Shown here: in pieces, positions 1 to 7,891 of the stretch | Numbering within the stretch: position 1 is the first letter of the stretch | Layout of the letters: each line of letters starts with the position of its first letter | Assembly (NCBI GenBank): GCA_964569185.1 | Contig: CAZMTP010000011.1 | Coordinates: forward strand, 1-33,808 | Source of the DNA: DATIJP01 sp964569185 | GTDB lineage: Bacteria > Chlamydiota > Chlamydiia > Chlamydiales > Rhabdochlamydiaceae | Direction of reading: 5' to 3' | DNA length: 33,808 nt | Notes under the pieces: generated by a model | The model's database searches: none | What the model was told of the DNA's origin: nothing | The model's input: the letters and a program-made list of their open reading frames with translations, nothing else | Translations under genes and position numbers: made by a program

Positions 1-333
1 ATCCGGAACCGGAATGTTCAGGCTATGAAAGATTTGATTGGATAAAAATTCTGTTACAGGTAGCTCGGGGTACTCTTTTTGTTGTACTTTTAAGATATAG
101 TTTGTTTTTCCCAAGCGTGCAGAATATTTGCGGTATGCTCCATGAAAAAGGCTAATGTTTTTTGGCTCCTTGCTTTCTGGCATAGGGGGAGCGGATTGGG
201 ACCGGGCTACGAGATCGACAAAGTCCTCGCAGGATCCAAAACATTCTTTGAAGCAATTTTCATGCAACCCATATAAAGCAATTTCTCCAATAGAAAGTAG
301 TTTGTTGCAATGACAGCAAATAGCAGGCGCCAT
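1..333 (-). CDS. HipA-like serine kinase (toxin family), C-terminal part beyond the window
   Basis: A coding frame opens at the ATG at 333 and runs off the left edge with no stop, giving the first 111 residues. Residues 6-35 form a small Cys/His cluster (CCHC, then H24, C27, C31, C35) like the N-terminal knuckle of short HipA proteins. After a linker, residues 60-111 read HGAYRKYSARLG, YILKVQQ, EYPELPVTEF and LNIPVP. This is the pattern of the N-lobe of HipA kinases (ILKP...YPELP.NE...GI.VP). HipA kinases phosphorylate translation targets such as aminoacyl-tRNA synthetases; here the target is unknown. A good Shine-Dalgarno (AAGGA, 6 nt before ATG) and a strong promoter precede it. No hipB-like antitoxin gene lies upstream, where it usually sits; the next gene is rhlE. 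The rest of the kinase and any antitoxin would be outside the window. Confidence 0.72.
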   Translation of the reverse strand, partial: MAPAICCHCNKLLSIGEIALYGLHENCFKECFGSCEDFVDLVARSQSAPPMPESKEPKNISLFHGAYRKYSARLGKTNYILKVQQKEYPELPVTEFLSNQIFHSLNIPVPD

Positions 334-351
334 GATAGATCCTTTTTATTC

Positions 352-380
352 ATTATAAAAATGACGCAATATTGCGTCAA
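352..380 (-). promoter_or_regulatory. Sigma70-type promoter of the HipA-like gene
   Basis: On the minus strand TTGACG (375-380) and a perfect TATAAT (352-357) are separated by exactly 17 bp. The -10 box is 18 bp from the ATG at 333, leaving room for a short leader with the Shine-Dalgarno AAGGA. The -35 box and spacer coincide with the proximal 18-bp palindrome, so a protein bound there would block RNA polymerase. Confidence 0.75.
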
Positions 381-406
381 TATAAAGATGACGCAATATT
401 GCGTCA
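362..406. promoter_or_regulatory. Two perfect 18-bp palindromes, putative operators
   Basis: TGACGCAATATTGCGTCA occurs at 362-379 and again at 389-406, each a perfect palindrome, 27 bp apart start to start (about 2.6 helical turns). The proximal copy covers the -35 box and spacer of the HipA-like promoter. The distal copy is followed on the minus strand by a weaker TATATT, so the 27-bp unit looks like a tandem duplication. Autoregulation by a HipB-type dimer through palindromic operators is established for hipBA systems. The binding protein here is inferred, because no regulator gene is visible. Confidence 0.7.
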
Positions 407-464
407 TCTTCTATGGAATAAATTTAATTGATTAATAGTAAAGAGGTTGCGAACTTCTGGGAGA

Positions 465-1670
465 TTACCTGTTCTTTCTTCTGCCTCTAAAATGGCCGCC
501 CCGTCTTTTGAAAATGGGTTCGGCTTTAATAGAAGGGTCTGGTTCGTAACCAGGCACAATAACAGTGGGAATTTTTTTATTGATTAAACGTTCAATATTA
601 AACAATAGTTTCTTTTCATCAATGCACACTAACGAGAGGGCTTGACCGGTGTTGCCAGCGCGGCCTGTGCGCCCAATGCGATGGACATAGTCCTCCGGAA
701 CTTCAGGAAGCTCGAAATTGATGACATGAGGCAATTCATCGATATCCAATCCGCGTGCAGCAATATCAGTGGCCACAAGGACACGGACGCTGTTTCTCTT
801 GAAATCAGAGAGCGCCCTAACGCGTGCGGACTGGCTTTTATTTCCATGAATCACAGCGGCTGTAATTCTATCTTGAGTGAGTTGTTCAAAAAGTCGGTTA
901 GCGCCATGTTTTGTACGCGTAAAGACAAGCACTTGGCGCAATTGTTGAGAAGAAATCAAAAAAGAAAGAAGCGCTCGTTTGCGCTTGTTATCTACGGGAT
1001 GGACCGTTTGAGAAATAAGTTCAGCAGCAGAATTGGTGTGTGCGACTTCAATTGTTTTTGGATTGGTTAAAAAATTAGTAGCAAGCTGTTTTATCTCATT
1101 GGAAAAGGTGGCGGAAAATAAGAGACTTTGGCGCTGTTTCGGGAGCAGGGCAAGGATTCTGCGGACATCAGGAATAAATCCCATGTCTAACATCCGGTCT
1201 GCTTCATCAAGGACAAGAATTTCAATCTTAGAAAGATTGATTGTTTTTTGCCTGACATGGTCTAAGAGTCGTCCAGGAGTCGCAATGACAATATCTGCTC
1301 CGCTACGCAGCTTTTTGATCTGGGTATCTATGTTTACCCCTCCAAAAATCAGACAGGTTTTCAGTGGCAGGTATTTTCCATAGGTTTTAACGCTTTGCTC
1401 AATTTGTGCGGCAAGTTCACGGGTCGGCGATAGAATAAGCGCACGAATGGGCCCCGCCCCAAGGTTTTTGCTTTTTTTCATCAAAAGTTGCAACAGAGGC
1501 AAAGTAAATCCTGCTGTTTTGCCTGTGCCTGTTTGGGCGCCGGCCATGATATCTTCGCCTTGTAAGATCAAGGGAATCGCTTCTTGTTGAATGCGCGTAG
1601 GTTCGCTGTAGCCTTCTTCTTGAATGGCTCGCAATAACTCTTCTAAAAGACCCAGATTTTCAAATGACAC
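465..1670 (-). CDS. rhlE: DEAD-box RNA helicase, RhlE type
   Basis: ATP-dependent RNA helicase of 401 residues, probably acting in rRNA maturation or mRNA turnover in the cytoplasm. All core motifs are visible in order: a Q-motif near 22-29 (EPTRIQQEAIP), motif I AGAQTGTGKT, PTRELA, GG, TPGRLLD, DEAD, SAT, VFTRTK, DIAARGLD and HRIGRTGRAG. The AGAQTGTGKTAGFTLP stretch is typical of the RhlE subgroup. The protein stops soon after the helicase core with a short basic tail (FKRRGGHFRGRRKNR), so there is no long C-terminal RNA-binding domain as in DeaD. It lies 59 bp downstream of the HEAT-repeat gene on the same strand. The ATG at 1670 begins MSFENLGL, the expected N-terminus. Confidence 0.93.
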   Translation of the reverse strand: MSFENLGLLEELLRAIQEEGYSEPTRIQQEAIPLILQGEDIMAGAQTGTGKTAGFTLPLLQLLMKKSKNLGAGPIRALILSPTRELAAQIEQSVKTYGKYLPLKTCLIFGGVNIDTQIKKLRSGADIVIATPGRLLDHVRQKTINLSKIEILVLDEADRMLDMGFIPDVRRILALLPKQRQSLLFSATFSNEIKQLATNFLTNPKTIEVAHTNSAAELISQTVHPVDNKRKRALLSFLISSQQLRQVLVFTRTKHGANRLFEQLTQDRITAAVIHGNKSQSARVRALSDFKRNSVRVLVATDIAARGLDIDELPHVINFELPEVPEDYVHRIGRTGRAGNTGQALSLVCIDEKKLLFNIERLINKKIPTVIVPGYEPDPSIKAEPIFKRRGGHFRGRRKNR

Positions 1671-1729
1671 AATAACCTATTGTTTAGGCCATCCTTTATA
1701 CCATTAATAGGCTTTAAAAGAGATCTTAT

Positions 1730-3397
1730 TTATTGGAGGGCGCGGAGTAAAAGGCCGGCAAGGACATAACGATTTTTTGGATTGCCGTCTTTAATGCTTT
1801 CAAGAAGAAAATTGATACCCATTTCATCATGTCTATCAGCAAGAGCTTGATAAGAGTCGATGAGCAGCCTTGAATGGTCCTCCGGTGTGAGCTCTAAAGG
1901 GGAATCTGACATCCTTTGGTCCATTTGGACCATAGGCCGGAAACGGATCATATCATTTTTTTTATTTTGAGAAATCCACTCCATTAGCTGCTGTTTGTGG
2001 GGGCCTTCTTTTTTCAAGCGGAATAGGGCCAAATTGCAGTAGCCGCGGATGAGTGGCGCGCCTGTGATGGTTGATTTTTCTTTAAGAAGTCTAATAGCAT
2101 TTTCTGTCTGCAAGTTTTCAAGAAGAGCGACTAAAAGAGGAATTAATTCACTTTGCCGGCTATCGAAGATTCTCTTTGCAAGAAATAAAAAATTTTTTTC
2201 AGGCAGTGCAATCGCTTCTTTTAAAAGTTGCTCTTTTAACTGCATGGAAACAGAGCTGATATCAAAACCGGCCTGTTGCTGCTGTTTAGCTGAAGGGACC
2301 GTTTTCCAAGCCAGGTGTGATTTTCCTAAAGAGAGTTGCGGAATAAATCCCAGATCGCGGCCGTCCCGTATTAAAATTTCTAGTAGTGGGGGCAAACATC
2401 TTTCATCGTGCAATTTTAATAGTGCCATCGCCGCATTAAAACGGATCTGTTCTATGGGATCTTTAACAAGTGTGGCGAGGAGTTCTTTAGCTTCTGGAAT
2501 TTGTCCTGCAGTCGTAATAGCAAACAGATTCTTTTTTTGGACCATAGAGAGGATCTCTTCTTTCACATTGAGGTCGCCTAAGACGTAGAGCGATTTGTAT
2601 GCAGCCAGCTGCACATTTTCAGAAGGGGATTGTTTCAATTTTTTAAGTCGAGAGATCGATTTTGAATCTTTAAAGACGCCTAAAGCAAAAGCGCTGGCTT
2701 CCTGTTCTGCAATATTGGTATGTGTGATCGCCGCGCGAATAATGGGCAGTAGATCGTCACGTCCCAAACGGGCTGCGCAGGAGATTGCTTCCACACGCGT
2801 GGAGGAGTGGCCATCTTCAATGAGCTGACGCAAGATCGAGATTGCATCAGAAGTGCCGATCAGCGCAAAAAATTGCGGAAAAAAGAAGCGTAATTCTGGA
2901 GGGATGCGGTACATGAGCGCTTCGATCTGTCCTACACAGGAAGGATGCTTGCGATTGGCTAGCTGCAGTGCCGCTTCCATGCGTGCAAAAAAGAAGCTAG
3001 AGGACATGGCTTTAATCAACAGTTCGTCGCTGCGATCGTCTTGCAACCGTCCTAGGAATTGGATAGCAGCTACCTGCGTTTCTGGGTGGCTGCTTTTGAC
3101 ACCCGCTTCCAAAATATCTAATGAAGAGGCGACACCGGCAATGCCTGAACCATAAATACTCAGCAGCTGTTTTTCTTGATCGTTGCTACGGGCGCCTTCT
3201 TCTAGAAGGATGTGGGCCATCTGTTCCAGCACTTCGAAATCATTTTTGCCAATATATCTTCGATATTGGTCATAGAGGCTTAGTGATTTTTCCACCTCAT
3301 GGGCCTGCATCAAGTAAGCAATCTGAAATTTACTAAACTCAGGCGCTTCCTCAGCAACAAGCGAGCAAAAAGCGAGTATAAAAACCAAAATCCACAT
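1730..3397 (-). CDS. Secreted HEAT-repeat protein
   Basis: 555 residues. The N-terminus (MWILVFILAFCSLVAEEAPE) is a compact hydrophobic signal sequence with a plausible cleavage site after residue 15 or so, so the protein probably acts in the periplasm or at the envelope. From about residue 75 to 340 it is a run of helical hairpins of HEAT/PBS-lyase type: VAAIQFLGRLQDD, ARMEAALQLANR, TRVEAISCAARLGRDD, EQEASAFALGVFKD, VQLAAYKSLYVLGD, IRFNAAMALLKLHDE. The C-terminal 200 residues are helical but less repetitive. Such solenoids are scaffolds for protein contacts; no catalytic motif is seen. It is probably the head of a short unit with rhlE downstream. I do not recognise a named gene, although HEAT-repeat secreted proteins are known in Chlamydiae. 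Confidence 0.8.
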   Translation of the reverse strand: MWILVFILAFCSLVAEEAPEFSKFQIAYLMQAHEVEKSLSLYDQYRRYIGKNDFEVLEQMAHILLEEGARSNDQEKQLLSIYGSGIAGVASSLDILEAGVKSSHPETQVAAIQFLGRLQDDRSDELLIKAMSSSFFFARMEAALQLANRKHPSCVGQIEALMYRIPPELRFFFPQFFALIGTSDAISILRQLIEDGHSSTRVEAISCAARLGRDDLLPIIRAAITHTNIAEQEASAFALGVFKDSKSISRLKKLKQSPSENVQLAAYKSLYVLGDLNVKEEILSMVQKKNLFAITTAGQIPEAKELLATLVKDPIEQIRFNAAMALLKLHDERCLPPLLEILIRDGRDLGFIPQLSLGKSHLAWKTVPSAKQQQQAGFDISSVSMQLKEQLLKEAIALPEKNFLFLAKRIFDSRQSELIPLLVALLENLQTENAIRLLKEKSTITGAPLIRGYCNLALFRLKKEGPHKQQLMEWISQNKKNDMIRFRPMVQMDQRMSDSPLELTPEDHSRLLIDSYQALADRHDEMGINFLLESIKDGNPKNRYVLAGLLLRALQ

Positions 3398-3464
3398 ACC
3401 TTGATCTTATCAAGAACCTTTTTAATCAGAAAGAAGAAGAAAAAGGAAAAAATGAAGGCGCTGG

Positions 3465-3594
3465 CTGCTCATGCGCTCATTCTCTAAATCTGGCGATTTA
3501 GTTTATTTCGCGTCGATTCGCAGAACCAACTGGAAATCCAAAGCTTAAGAGTTTTAGTCAGTTCTGCGACTAGAAGAAGTGAGCACATGAGCAG
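3465..3594. repeat. Nested inverted repeat in the 269-bp gap 3398-3666
   Basis: The gap between the HEAT gene and the rhuM remnant has no gene but is strongly palindromic. The outer arms are CTGCTCATGCGCTCA (3465-3479) and TGAGCACATGAGCAG (3580-3594), complementary at 14 of 15 positions. Inside lie CTAAAT/ATTTAG (3484-3489, 3496-3501) and CGCAGAAC/GTTCTGCG (3529-3536, 3561-3568). The outer arm sequence recurs at 26647, so it belongs to a dispersed repeat. No transposase gene is present. Confidence 0.55.
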
Positions 3595-3666
3595 CTGACT
3601 AATTATCAGAGGATTTGATCAATGCGGTTTTTTCAATTTCCTTAATGGTTTCAAGAAAATGTTGCT

Positions 3667-4062
3667 CTACCAGAGAAGGAGCATCTCTTTCATATACATG
3701 GGGTTACGGCTTAATGCTTGCAACTCAGCGAAATCTAAGTAGAGAGATACGATCAAATTAACGACTTTTAGTTCCTTTTCATTAAGATAGTTCTTTGCAA
3801 TTTCCACGTCAGGTTTTCTAGGTTTTTTGCCATCAGAGGCAGTTGTCCGGAAATTCCGGACAACTGATTCTTCACTTAATTCCCCTTCCCTGAAGATATT
3901 CTGTATATGCTCAGATATAGTACGCTTGTCCTTATCAAATAACTCACATAGTTGCGCTTGGTTCAGCCAGACGGTTTCATCTTGGAGGTGCACTTCGATG
4001 CGGGTTTGCCCATCTTCTGTTTGATAGAGCAACAAAGAGCTGTCTGTGGGGACAATGCCCAT
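3667..4062 (-). pseudogene. RhuM-family protein with its central part deleted
   Basis: 131 residues where RhuM-family proteins usually have more than 300. Residues 10-75 are the conserved N-terminal part (LLYQTEDGQTRIEV, DETVWLNQAQLCELF, ISEHIQNIFREGEL, VVRNFRTTASDGK). The sequence then jumps straight into the family's C-terminal block (RKPDVEIAKNYLNEKELK, SLYLDFAELQALSRNPMYMKE). The missing middle would carry the YYNLD...GYRV...FR.WA region. The frame ends LLLW* just after MYMKE. Another frame, open from 3703 down to 3599, reads SLVEQHFLETIKEIEK and may be a frame-shifted remnant of the original C-terminus, though I could not identify it. RhuM is linked to pathogenicity islands and often sits by restriction or toxin genes; its biochemical role is unknown. 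This is probably a decayed gene 14 bp downstream of the DUF3604 gene. Confidence 0.7.
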
Positions 4063-4076
4063 CTTTTCCTTTCAGA

Positions 4077-5975
4077 TTATTTTTTGGGTTTTTTGAAGGC
4101 AAGGGGGAAGTAGTCGATCCAGATAGGGGAAGCCCAAGCAATATGGCCGTCGAGCTGGACAACGCGCATATAGTAGTAGACAAACTGTGGCCGCTCATCT
4201 GGGGAATTAAATGCAAATGCAGCGAGCGATTCGGAATCATCAAACACAAACTCAAAATTGGACTCTTTGGGATGGAACGTTTTAAATTCTTGGCCATTGC
4301 GAATGAATGTCACCTCTTTAAGAGGAGCCGTACCGCACACAAAACCTGTGATATGGCGATTAAATTCTAGTCCTGGCTTGACTTTGGTAGATAGTTCACT
4401 GCCCATCTGTGCCCCAGCAATAGAATAGCCAAGCACAATCCGTGGCCCTGTTGTCGCATAGCAGGAACGATTGTAGAGTCCTAAAAGCAGGGCATCGCGC
4501 GTCTGTTCGATCGCAAGAATGGCTGTAAGTCCAGGGGAATATTGTACCTGGTCGTTGTCATGAAATGGGCTGTAAATGCCCCGATCATCTAGGCCGCCTG
4601 CCACAAACCCAAAGCGCATATTGCGACTCAGTGCAGCCCGCACCGATCCTTTTTCTGTTTCCTGCACACCATGCGAGTTCTCAGTGGTGATGGGGCGCAA
4701 ATTGCCCTCTTTTTTTGTGCATTCAGAACTACCCCAGGCATTATAAATTTCTACCACGCGCTCATATTCGGGAGTGTATTCATCAAAGGTATACTCATAC
4801 CCTTTGGCCATGGTAAATGAGGGGATCGAAAGCAGCTCTTTTGGCGTGTGCGTTTTATAGATTTTTTTCAGTGTGTTGCTCTTCGCATCTTTTTTTCTTA
4901 AAAGAGCTTTATTGTCTTTCCAATAGATAAAATGGCGCAAACCCTCTTCTTTTGGTTCGCCACTCCATTGAAAACCTAATAAAGCAGTGAAACGGTTATC
5001 TTCATTATATTCGGCAACTTGCTGTGAAATCGCTTTCCAAAGATCATTAGAGGTCTCTTCTGCATCTTCAAAAGGGGAAGTGGCAAAAAATTGTAGTGAC
5101 TTCTCATCGCGGACATGTTTTAAGCAGGATTCGATATTGATAGAGGCATCGATCCGCTCAGATTCTCCATGGAGCAGCCCCCAGTAAAGATTTTTCTCAG
5201 TTTCAGGGAAACATTTGATGGGCGAAGAGAAGAATTTTGCTTTTGATTGCATATTGAGCAGCTGAATGCGATAGACACCCGGCTCATTGAAATAGAGATT
5301 CGGCAGGACAATAAATCCTGTCTCTGGGACAAACAGTTTCCAGGTCAAATTCTCTCGAAGATGTTCATAGCTGAGCTCAATCAGTGTATCTTCAGGTGCT
5401 TTATTGGTTAAATTTCCAAACTCATCCTCAAAACGGACAAGGACATCAAACCGTTTATTTTTCGAAACCATCGAAGGCGCCAAAATTCGGATCGTTTCTA
5501 ATTTATTTCCACGTACATCCACACTAAATACTTCGGGCTCTTTGTAGTCTCTTTTTCCTTTGGGATCGATATAAAGATTGAAAGAACGGCGGCGCTGGAC
5601 AAGCGTTTGGGCCTGATTCCCGCTCTTCTCTATCTCTTTTCCTTCAGGTGTTCCGATACAAATGGTAAAAGGATCGCCCGCTTTTAGTTCCGTGGGGAGA
5701 ACAAATTCAAAAGCAGGGTAAGGATGCTCTATTGATTCTACTGCTGTGGCTTCCACCATCTTGCCGCTCGGCAACTCGCCCCAAATAAGATTTTTTTTCA
5801 CTTTGGGATTGGTCTGCGGGATCTGCCAGTCAGCAGGAAGCCCTTTGGGCAATAGGTCAAATTTAAGGCGTGTCCCTTGCGGCAATGCAGCGGCAGGGGA
5901 ATAGGAAAACTTCCAAATGCCTACTTGCCCAGCAAGAGCGGCGCTTGGTTCGGTAAAACAAATAGATCGTCGCAT
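4077..5975 (-). CDS. DUF3604 family protein (PHP-like fold)
   Basis: 632 residues. The N-terminal ~250 residues look like beta-sandwich material (FDVLVRFEDEFGNLTN, YFNEPGVYRIQLLN). The DUF3604 part starts at residues 263-276 (LYWGLLHGESERID), which aligns with the family's GDLHxH metal-binding start. It continues through LLGFQWSGEPKEEGLRHFIYW, FGFVAGGLDDRGIYSPFH and RSCYATTGPRIVL, the last two being typical family blocks (SDxH-like and YATTG). Several presumed metal ligands differ: GDLH is GLLH, and GGLDDRG replaces the usual SDxH. A hydrolase role is therefore uncertain. No signal peptide is obvious from the chosen ATG. The gene lies 27 bp upstream of the rhuM remnant's neighbour boundary and 27 bp downstream of the CNNM gene, so it may be cotranscribed with the latter. 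The biological substrate is unknown. Confidence 0.72.
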   Translation of the reverse strand: MRRSICFTEPSAALAGQVGIWKFSYSPAAALPQGTRLKFDLLPKGLPADWQIPQTNPKVKKNLIWGELPSGKMVEATAVESIEHPYPAFEFVLPTELKAGDPFTICIGTPEGKEIEKSGNQAQTLVQRRRSFNLYIDPKGKRDYKEPEVFSVDVRGNKLETIRILAPSMVSKNKRFDVLVRFEDEFGNLTNKAPEDTLIELSYEHLRENLTWKLFVPETGFIVLPNLYFNEPGVYRIQLLNMQSKAKFFSSPIKCFPETEKNLYWGLLHGESERIDASINIESCLKHVRDEKSLQFFATSPFEDAEETSNDLWKAISQQVAEYNEDNRFTALLGFQWSGEPKEEGLRHFIYWKDNKALLRKKDAKSNTLKKIYKTHTPKELLSIPSFTMAKGYEYTFDEYTPEYERVVEIYNAWGSSECTKKEGNLRPITTENSHGVQETEKGSVRAALSRNMRFGFVAGGLDDRGIYSPFHDNDQVQYSPGLTAILAIEQTRDALLLGLYNRSCYATTGPRIVLGYSIAGAQMGSELSTKVKPGLEFNRHITGFVCGTAPLKEVTFIRNGQEFKTFHPKESNFEFVFDDSESLAAFAFNSPDERPQFVYYYMRVVQLDGHIAWASPIWIDYFPLAFKKPKK

Positions 5976-6002
5976 AGGTCGCCAATATATAAAATTTAGA
6001 GA

Positions 6003-7292
6003 TTAAGAACTACTTTTTTTTGGGGTAATCTTGACCTTATCGATTGAGCGCTCATTGGAGCTTAAAACTTCAATTTCAAATTCATCATGGTGCAACCGCC
6101 AACCTTTAGAGGGGATGGTACCTGCCTTATGAAAAATATAGCCGCCCAATGTATCATATTCGGGTCCTGGAGGGATCTTAATCCCTAGCTCTTCCTCGAT
6201 ATCGATAATGCCCATTTTGGCATCAATGATCCAGCCGCCTGTAGGAAGCATAGTAAATAGTGGTTCTTCTTCTCTGTCATATTCATCGGCAATCTCCCCC
6301 ACAAGTTCTTCTAAAATATCTTCGATAGTGACTATTCCTTCTGTCCCGCCATATTCATCGACCACAATGGCCATGTGGATCTGCTTATTACGAAATTCTT
6401 GAAGTAGCGTTGAAATGCGCTTGGTTTCTGGGGTGTAAACGATCGATTTGACTAAGTTGATGATCGGTTTATTTAATTCATGGGCGGGCTCTTTCTCTTC
6501 GATGCTTTTTAAATAATGATTTAATACATCTTTGTAATAGACAACGCCGACAATATTATCGATATTTTCCTCATAGACCGGTATACGGCTATAGCCTTCA
6601 GATAAAAATTTTTTCGCCGTTTCGCGGATAGTGGTTTCTGCTGGTAAGCAGAACATATCGATTCTCGGGACCATAATTTCCCGTGCATTGCGCTCTTTGA
6701 AAGAGACAAGAGAAAGGATCAATCTTTGTTCATGAGCATCTAGAAAAGGAGCAAATTCTGGGTCTTGCAACACCTCAAGGATTTTATCGCGCATACGCAG
6801 TGATGTGATCTCTTTGGTCTCTTGAGCAGGAAAACCCCGTTTTAAAATGCGATAAAATAGGGAAGCGATCGGCCAAAAGAGAAAGAGTAGGGGAGCCACA
6901 ATCTGGACCGAAATTTTGAAAAAAGCTTTAGGTCGAAAGAGGCTTAAGCCTTGGAAAATCAGATCGGACACAATGAAACAGAGCAAAACAACTGCTGTTT
7001 CCCAAAGAAGCGTGCCTATAGTCTGTGTGCCAGGCATCAAAGAAAAGAGAAAAGAAAAAGCGAATGTGGCATAGCCAACCACAAGAGTATATTTCAGCAA
7101 AGGAAGAGCAAAGGAGAGCAGCTCTCGATTTTTTTTCACAAAGAGGAAACGTATGGGGAAAAAATAGTGACCATTTTCTGCAACCGTAAATTCAGCCTGG
7201 AACTTTCCCATACGGGAAATGGCAGCGCTTAGTCCTGTGACAAAATTGGCACACAAAAGAAAAAAAAGAGCAATCAGTGGCGATTCAATCAC
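6003..7292 (-). CDS. CNNM/CorC-HlyC family membrane protein with CBS pair
   Basis: 429 residues in the standard order of this family. An N-terminal membrane domain with about three to four hydrophobic segments (roughly 5-25, 62-86, 95-115, 128-150) comes first. A cytoplasmic CBS pair follows (REIMVPRIDMFCLP around 204; VDEYGGTEGIVTIEDILEELVGEI around 315-338). A CorC_HlyC-type domain closes the protein (WIIDAKMGIIDIEEELGI...YDTLGGYIF). The family is implicated in magnesium or cobalt transport, and older annotation calls it hemolysin. Its start codon overlaps the ybeY stop by 4 bp (ATGA), so translation is probably coupled. The same neighbour pair is remembered from C. trachomatis CT422-CT423. 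Confidence 0.88.
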   Translation of the reverse strand: MIESPLIALFFLLCANFVTGLSAAISRMGKFQAEFTVAENGHYFFPIRFLFVKKNRELLSFALPLLKYTLVVGYATFAFSFLFSLMPGTQTIGTLLWETAVVLLCFIVSDLIFQGLSLFRPKAFFKISVQIVAPLLFLFWPIASLFYRILKRGFPAQETKEITSLRMRDKILEVLQDPEFAPFLDAHEQRLILSLVSFKERNAREIMVPRIDMFCLPAETTIRETAKKFLSEGYSRIPVYEENIDNIVGVVYYKDVLNHYLKSIEEKEPAHELNKPIINLVKSIVYTPETKRISTLLQEFRNKQIHMAIVVDEYGGTEGIVTIEDILEELVGEIADEYDREEEPLFTMLPTGGWIIDAKMGIIDIEEELGIKIPPGPEYDTLGGYIFHKAGTIPSKGWRLHHDEFEIEVLSSNERSIDKVKITPKKSSS

Positions 7293-7786
7293 CTTAGTAG
7301 CAAACCTTGTTTTTTTAAAAGTTTTAAAAACTGGGTCTCTTTTTGGCGCATTTCTCTTTTGCCTTGAGCGGTTTGATCATCAAATCCTAGAAGATGGAGA
7401 AAACTATGAATTAAATAGCGGGACACCTCGATATAAGGATCGCTTTTTTTTAGCGACACATATTCAATGGCCACTTCTGGACAGATCACAATCTCTCCTA
7501 AAAAAGAAGCATCCATTGGAAAGCACATGCAATCTGTTGGAGAGGGATCATTAAAAAACTGCAGATGAAGTGCACCTATTTTTTCTTTAGATACAAAATG
7601 GACTGCAAGTCCTTCAATCTTCAATTTAAAATGGCCTAGGAGTCCCTGGACCATTTTTTTGACGGCACTGTTTGAAAGAGAAAGAGCTTTCTGAGAATTA
7701 TAAACGGAAATGTCGATTTTAGGCTGTGGCAGGCGTTTTGGGGAGTCCGGTGACTTTTTTATTTTCGCCATCTTTCCATTTTCCAA
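7289..7786 (-). CDS. ybeY: YbeY-type endoribonuclease with altered metal site
   Basis: 165 residues. YbeY is a metal-dependent endoribonuclease for 16S rRNA 3' maturation and ribosome quality control. Family blocks visible: FFNDPSPTDCMCFP (75-90), LGEIVICPEVA (97-107) and the metal-site segment IHSFLHLLGFDD (126-137). The usual pattern is H-x3-H-x5-H; here H127 and H131 are kept but the third ligand is D137. Asp can bind metal, so activity is not excluded. The ATG at 7786 gives a ~22-residue extension before the family's usual beginning (KIDISVYN) and overlaps the upstream small basic protein gene by 68 bp in another frame. A second ATG at 7771 is preceded by GGAAAG and is an equally good start. 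The gene ends in a 4-bp overlap with the CNNM gene. Confidence 0.87.
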   Translation of the reverse strand: MENGKMAKIKKSPDSPKRLPQPKIDISVYNSQKALSLSNSAVKKMVQGLLGHFKLKIEGLAVHFVSKEKIGALHLQFFNDPSPTDCMCFPMDASFLGEIVICPEVAIEYVSLKKSDPYIEVSRYLIHSFLHLLGFDDQTAQGKREMRQKETQFLKLLKKQGLLLR

Positions 7787-7880
7787 GTTTTCTTAAAACC
7801 TCTATACGTTCAAATCTCTTTAACACATTTCGTTTTTTTGCTGTTTTGCTCGATTTCCCGTAGCTGCGATGTCTAGACAT
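7719..7880 (-). CDS. Chlamydiae/Verrucomicrobia small basic protein
   Basis: A 53-residue, strongly basic protein starting MSRHRSYGKSSKTAKKRNVL and continuing KRFERIEVLRKLGKWKDG, ending KKVTGLPKTPATA. It matches my memory of the small basic protein family shared by Chlamydiae and Verrucomicrobia (the TIGR04137-type family, thought to be ribosome- or RNA-associated). Its function is not established. In C. trachomatis an equivalent tiny gene precedes CT422 (ybeY). The gene follows the 57-residue gene by 11 bp and its 3' 68 bp overlap the start of ybeY in a different frame, so the three form one transcription unit. It is short enough to be missed by ORF callers with a 60-residue cutoff. Confidence 0.85.
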   Translation of the reverse strand: MSRHRSYGKSSKTAKKRNVLKRFERIEVLRKLGKWKDGENKKVTGLPKTPATA

Positions 7881-7891
7881 TTTTTTAACCC

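Noticed and set aside
207..407. Minus-strand 66-codon frame across the palindromes before the HipA-like gene
   Set aside because: Its repeated TQYCVIFI start is the translation of the two operator palindromes, and it overlaps the better-supported HipA-like frame.
642..1383. Plus-strand frames opposite the helicase gene
   Set aside because: Antisense shadows of a gene with complete DEAD-box motifs; no ribosome-binding site or family similarity.
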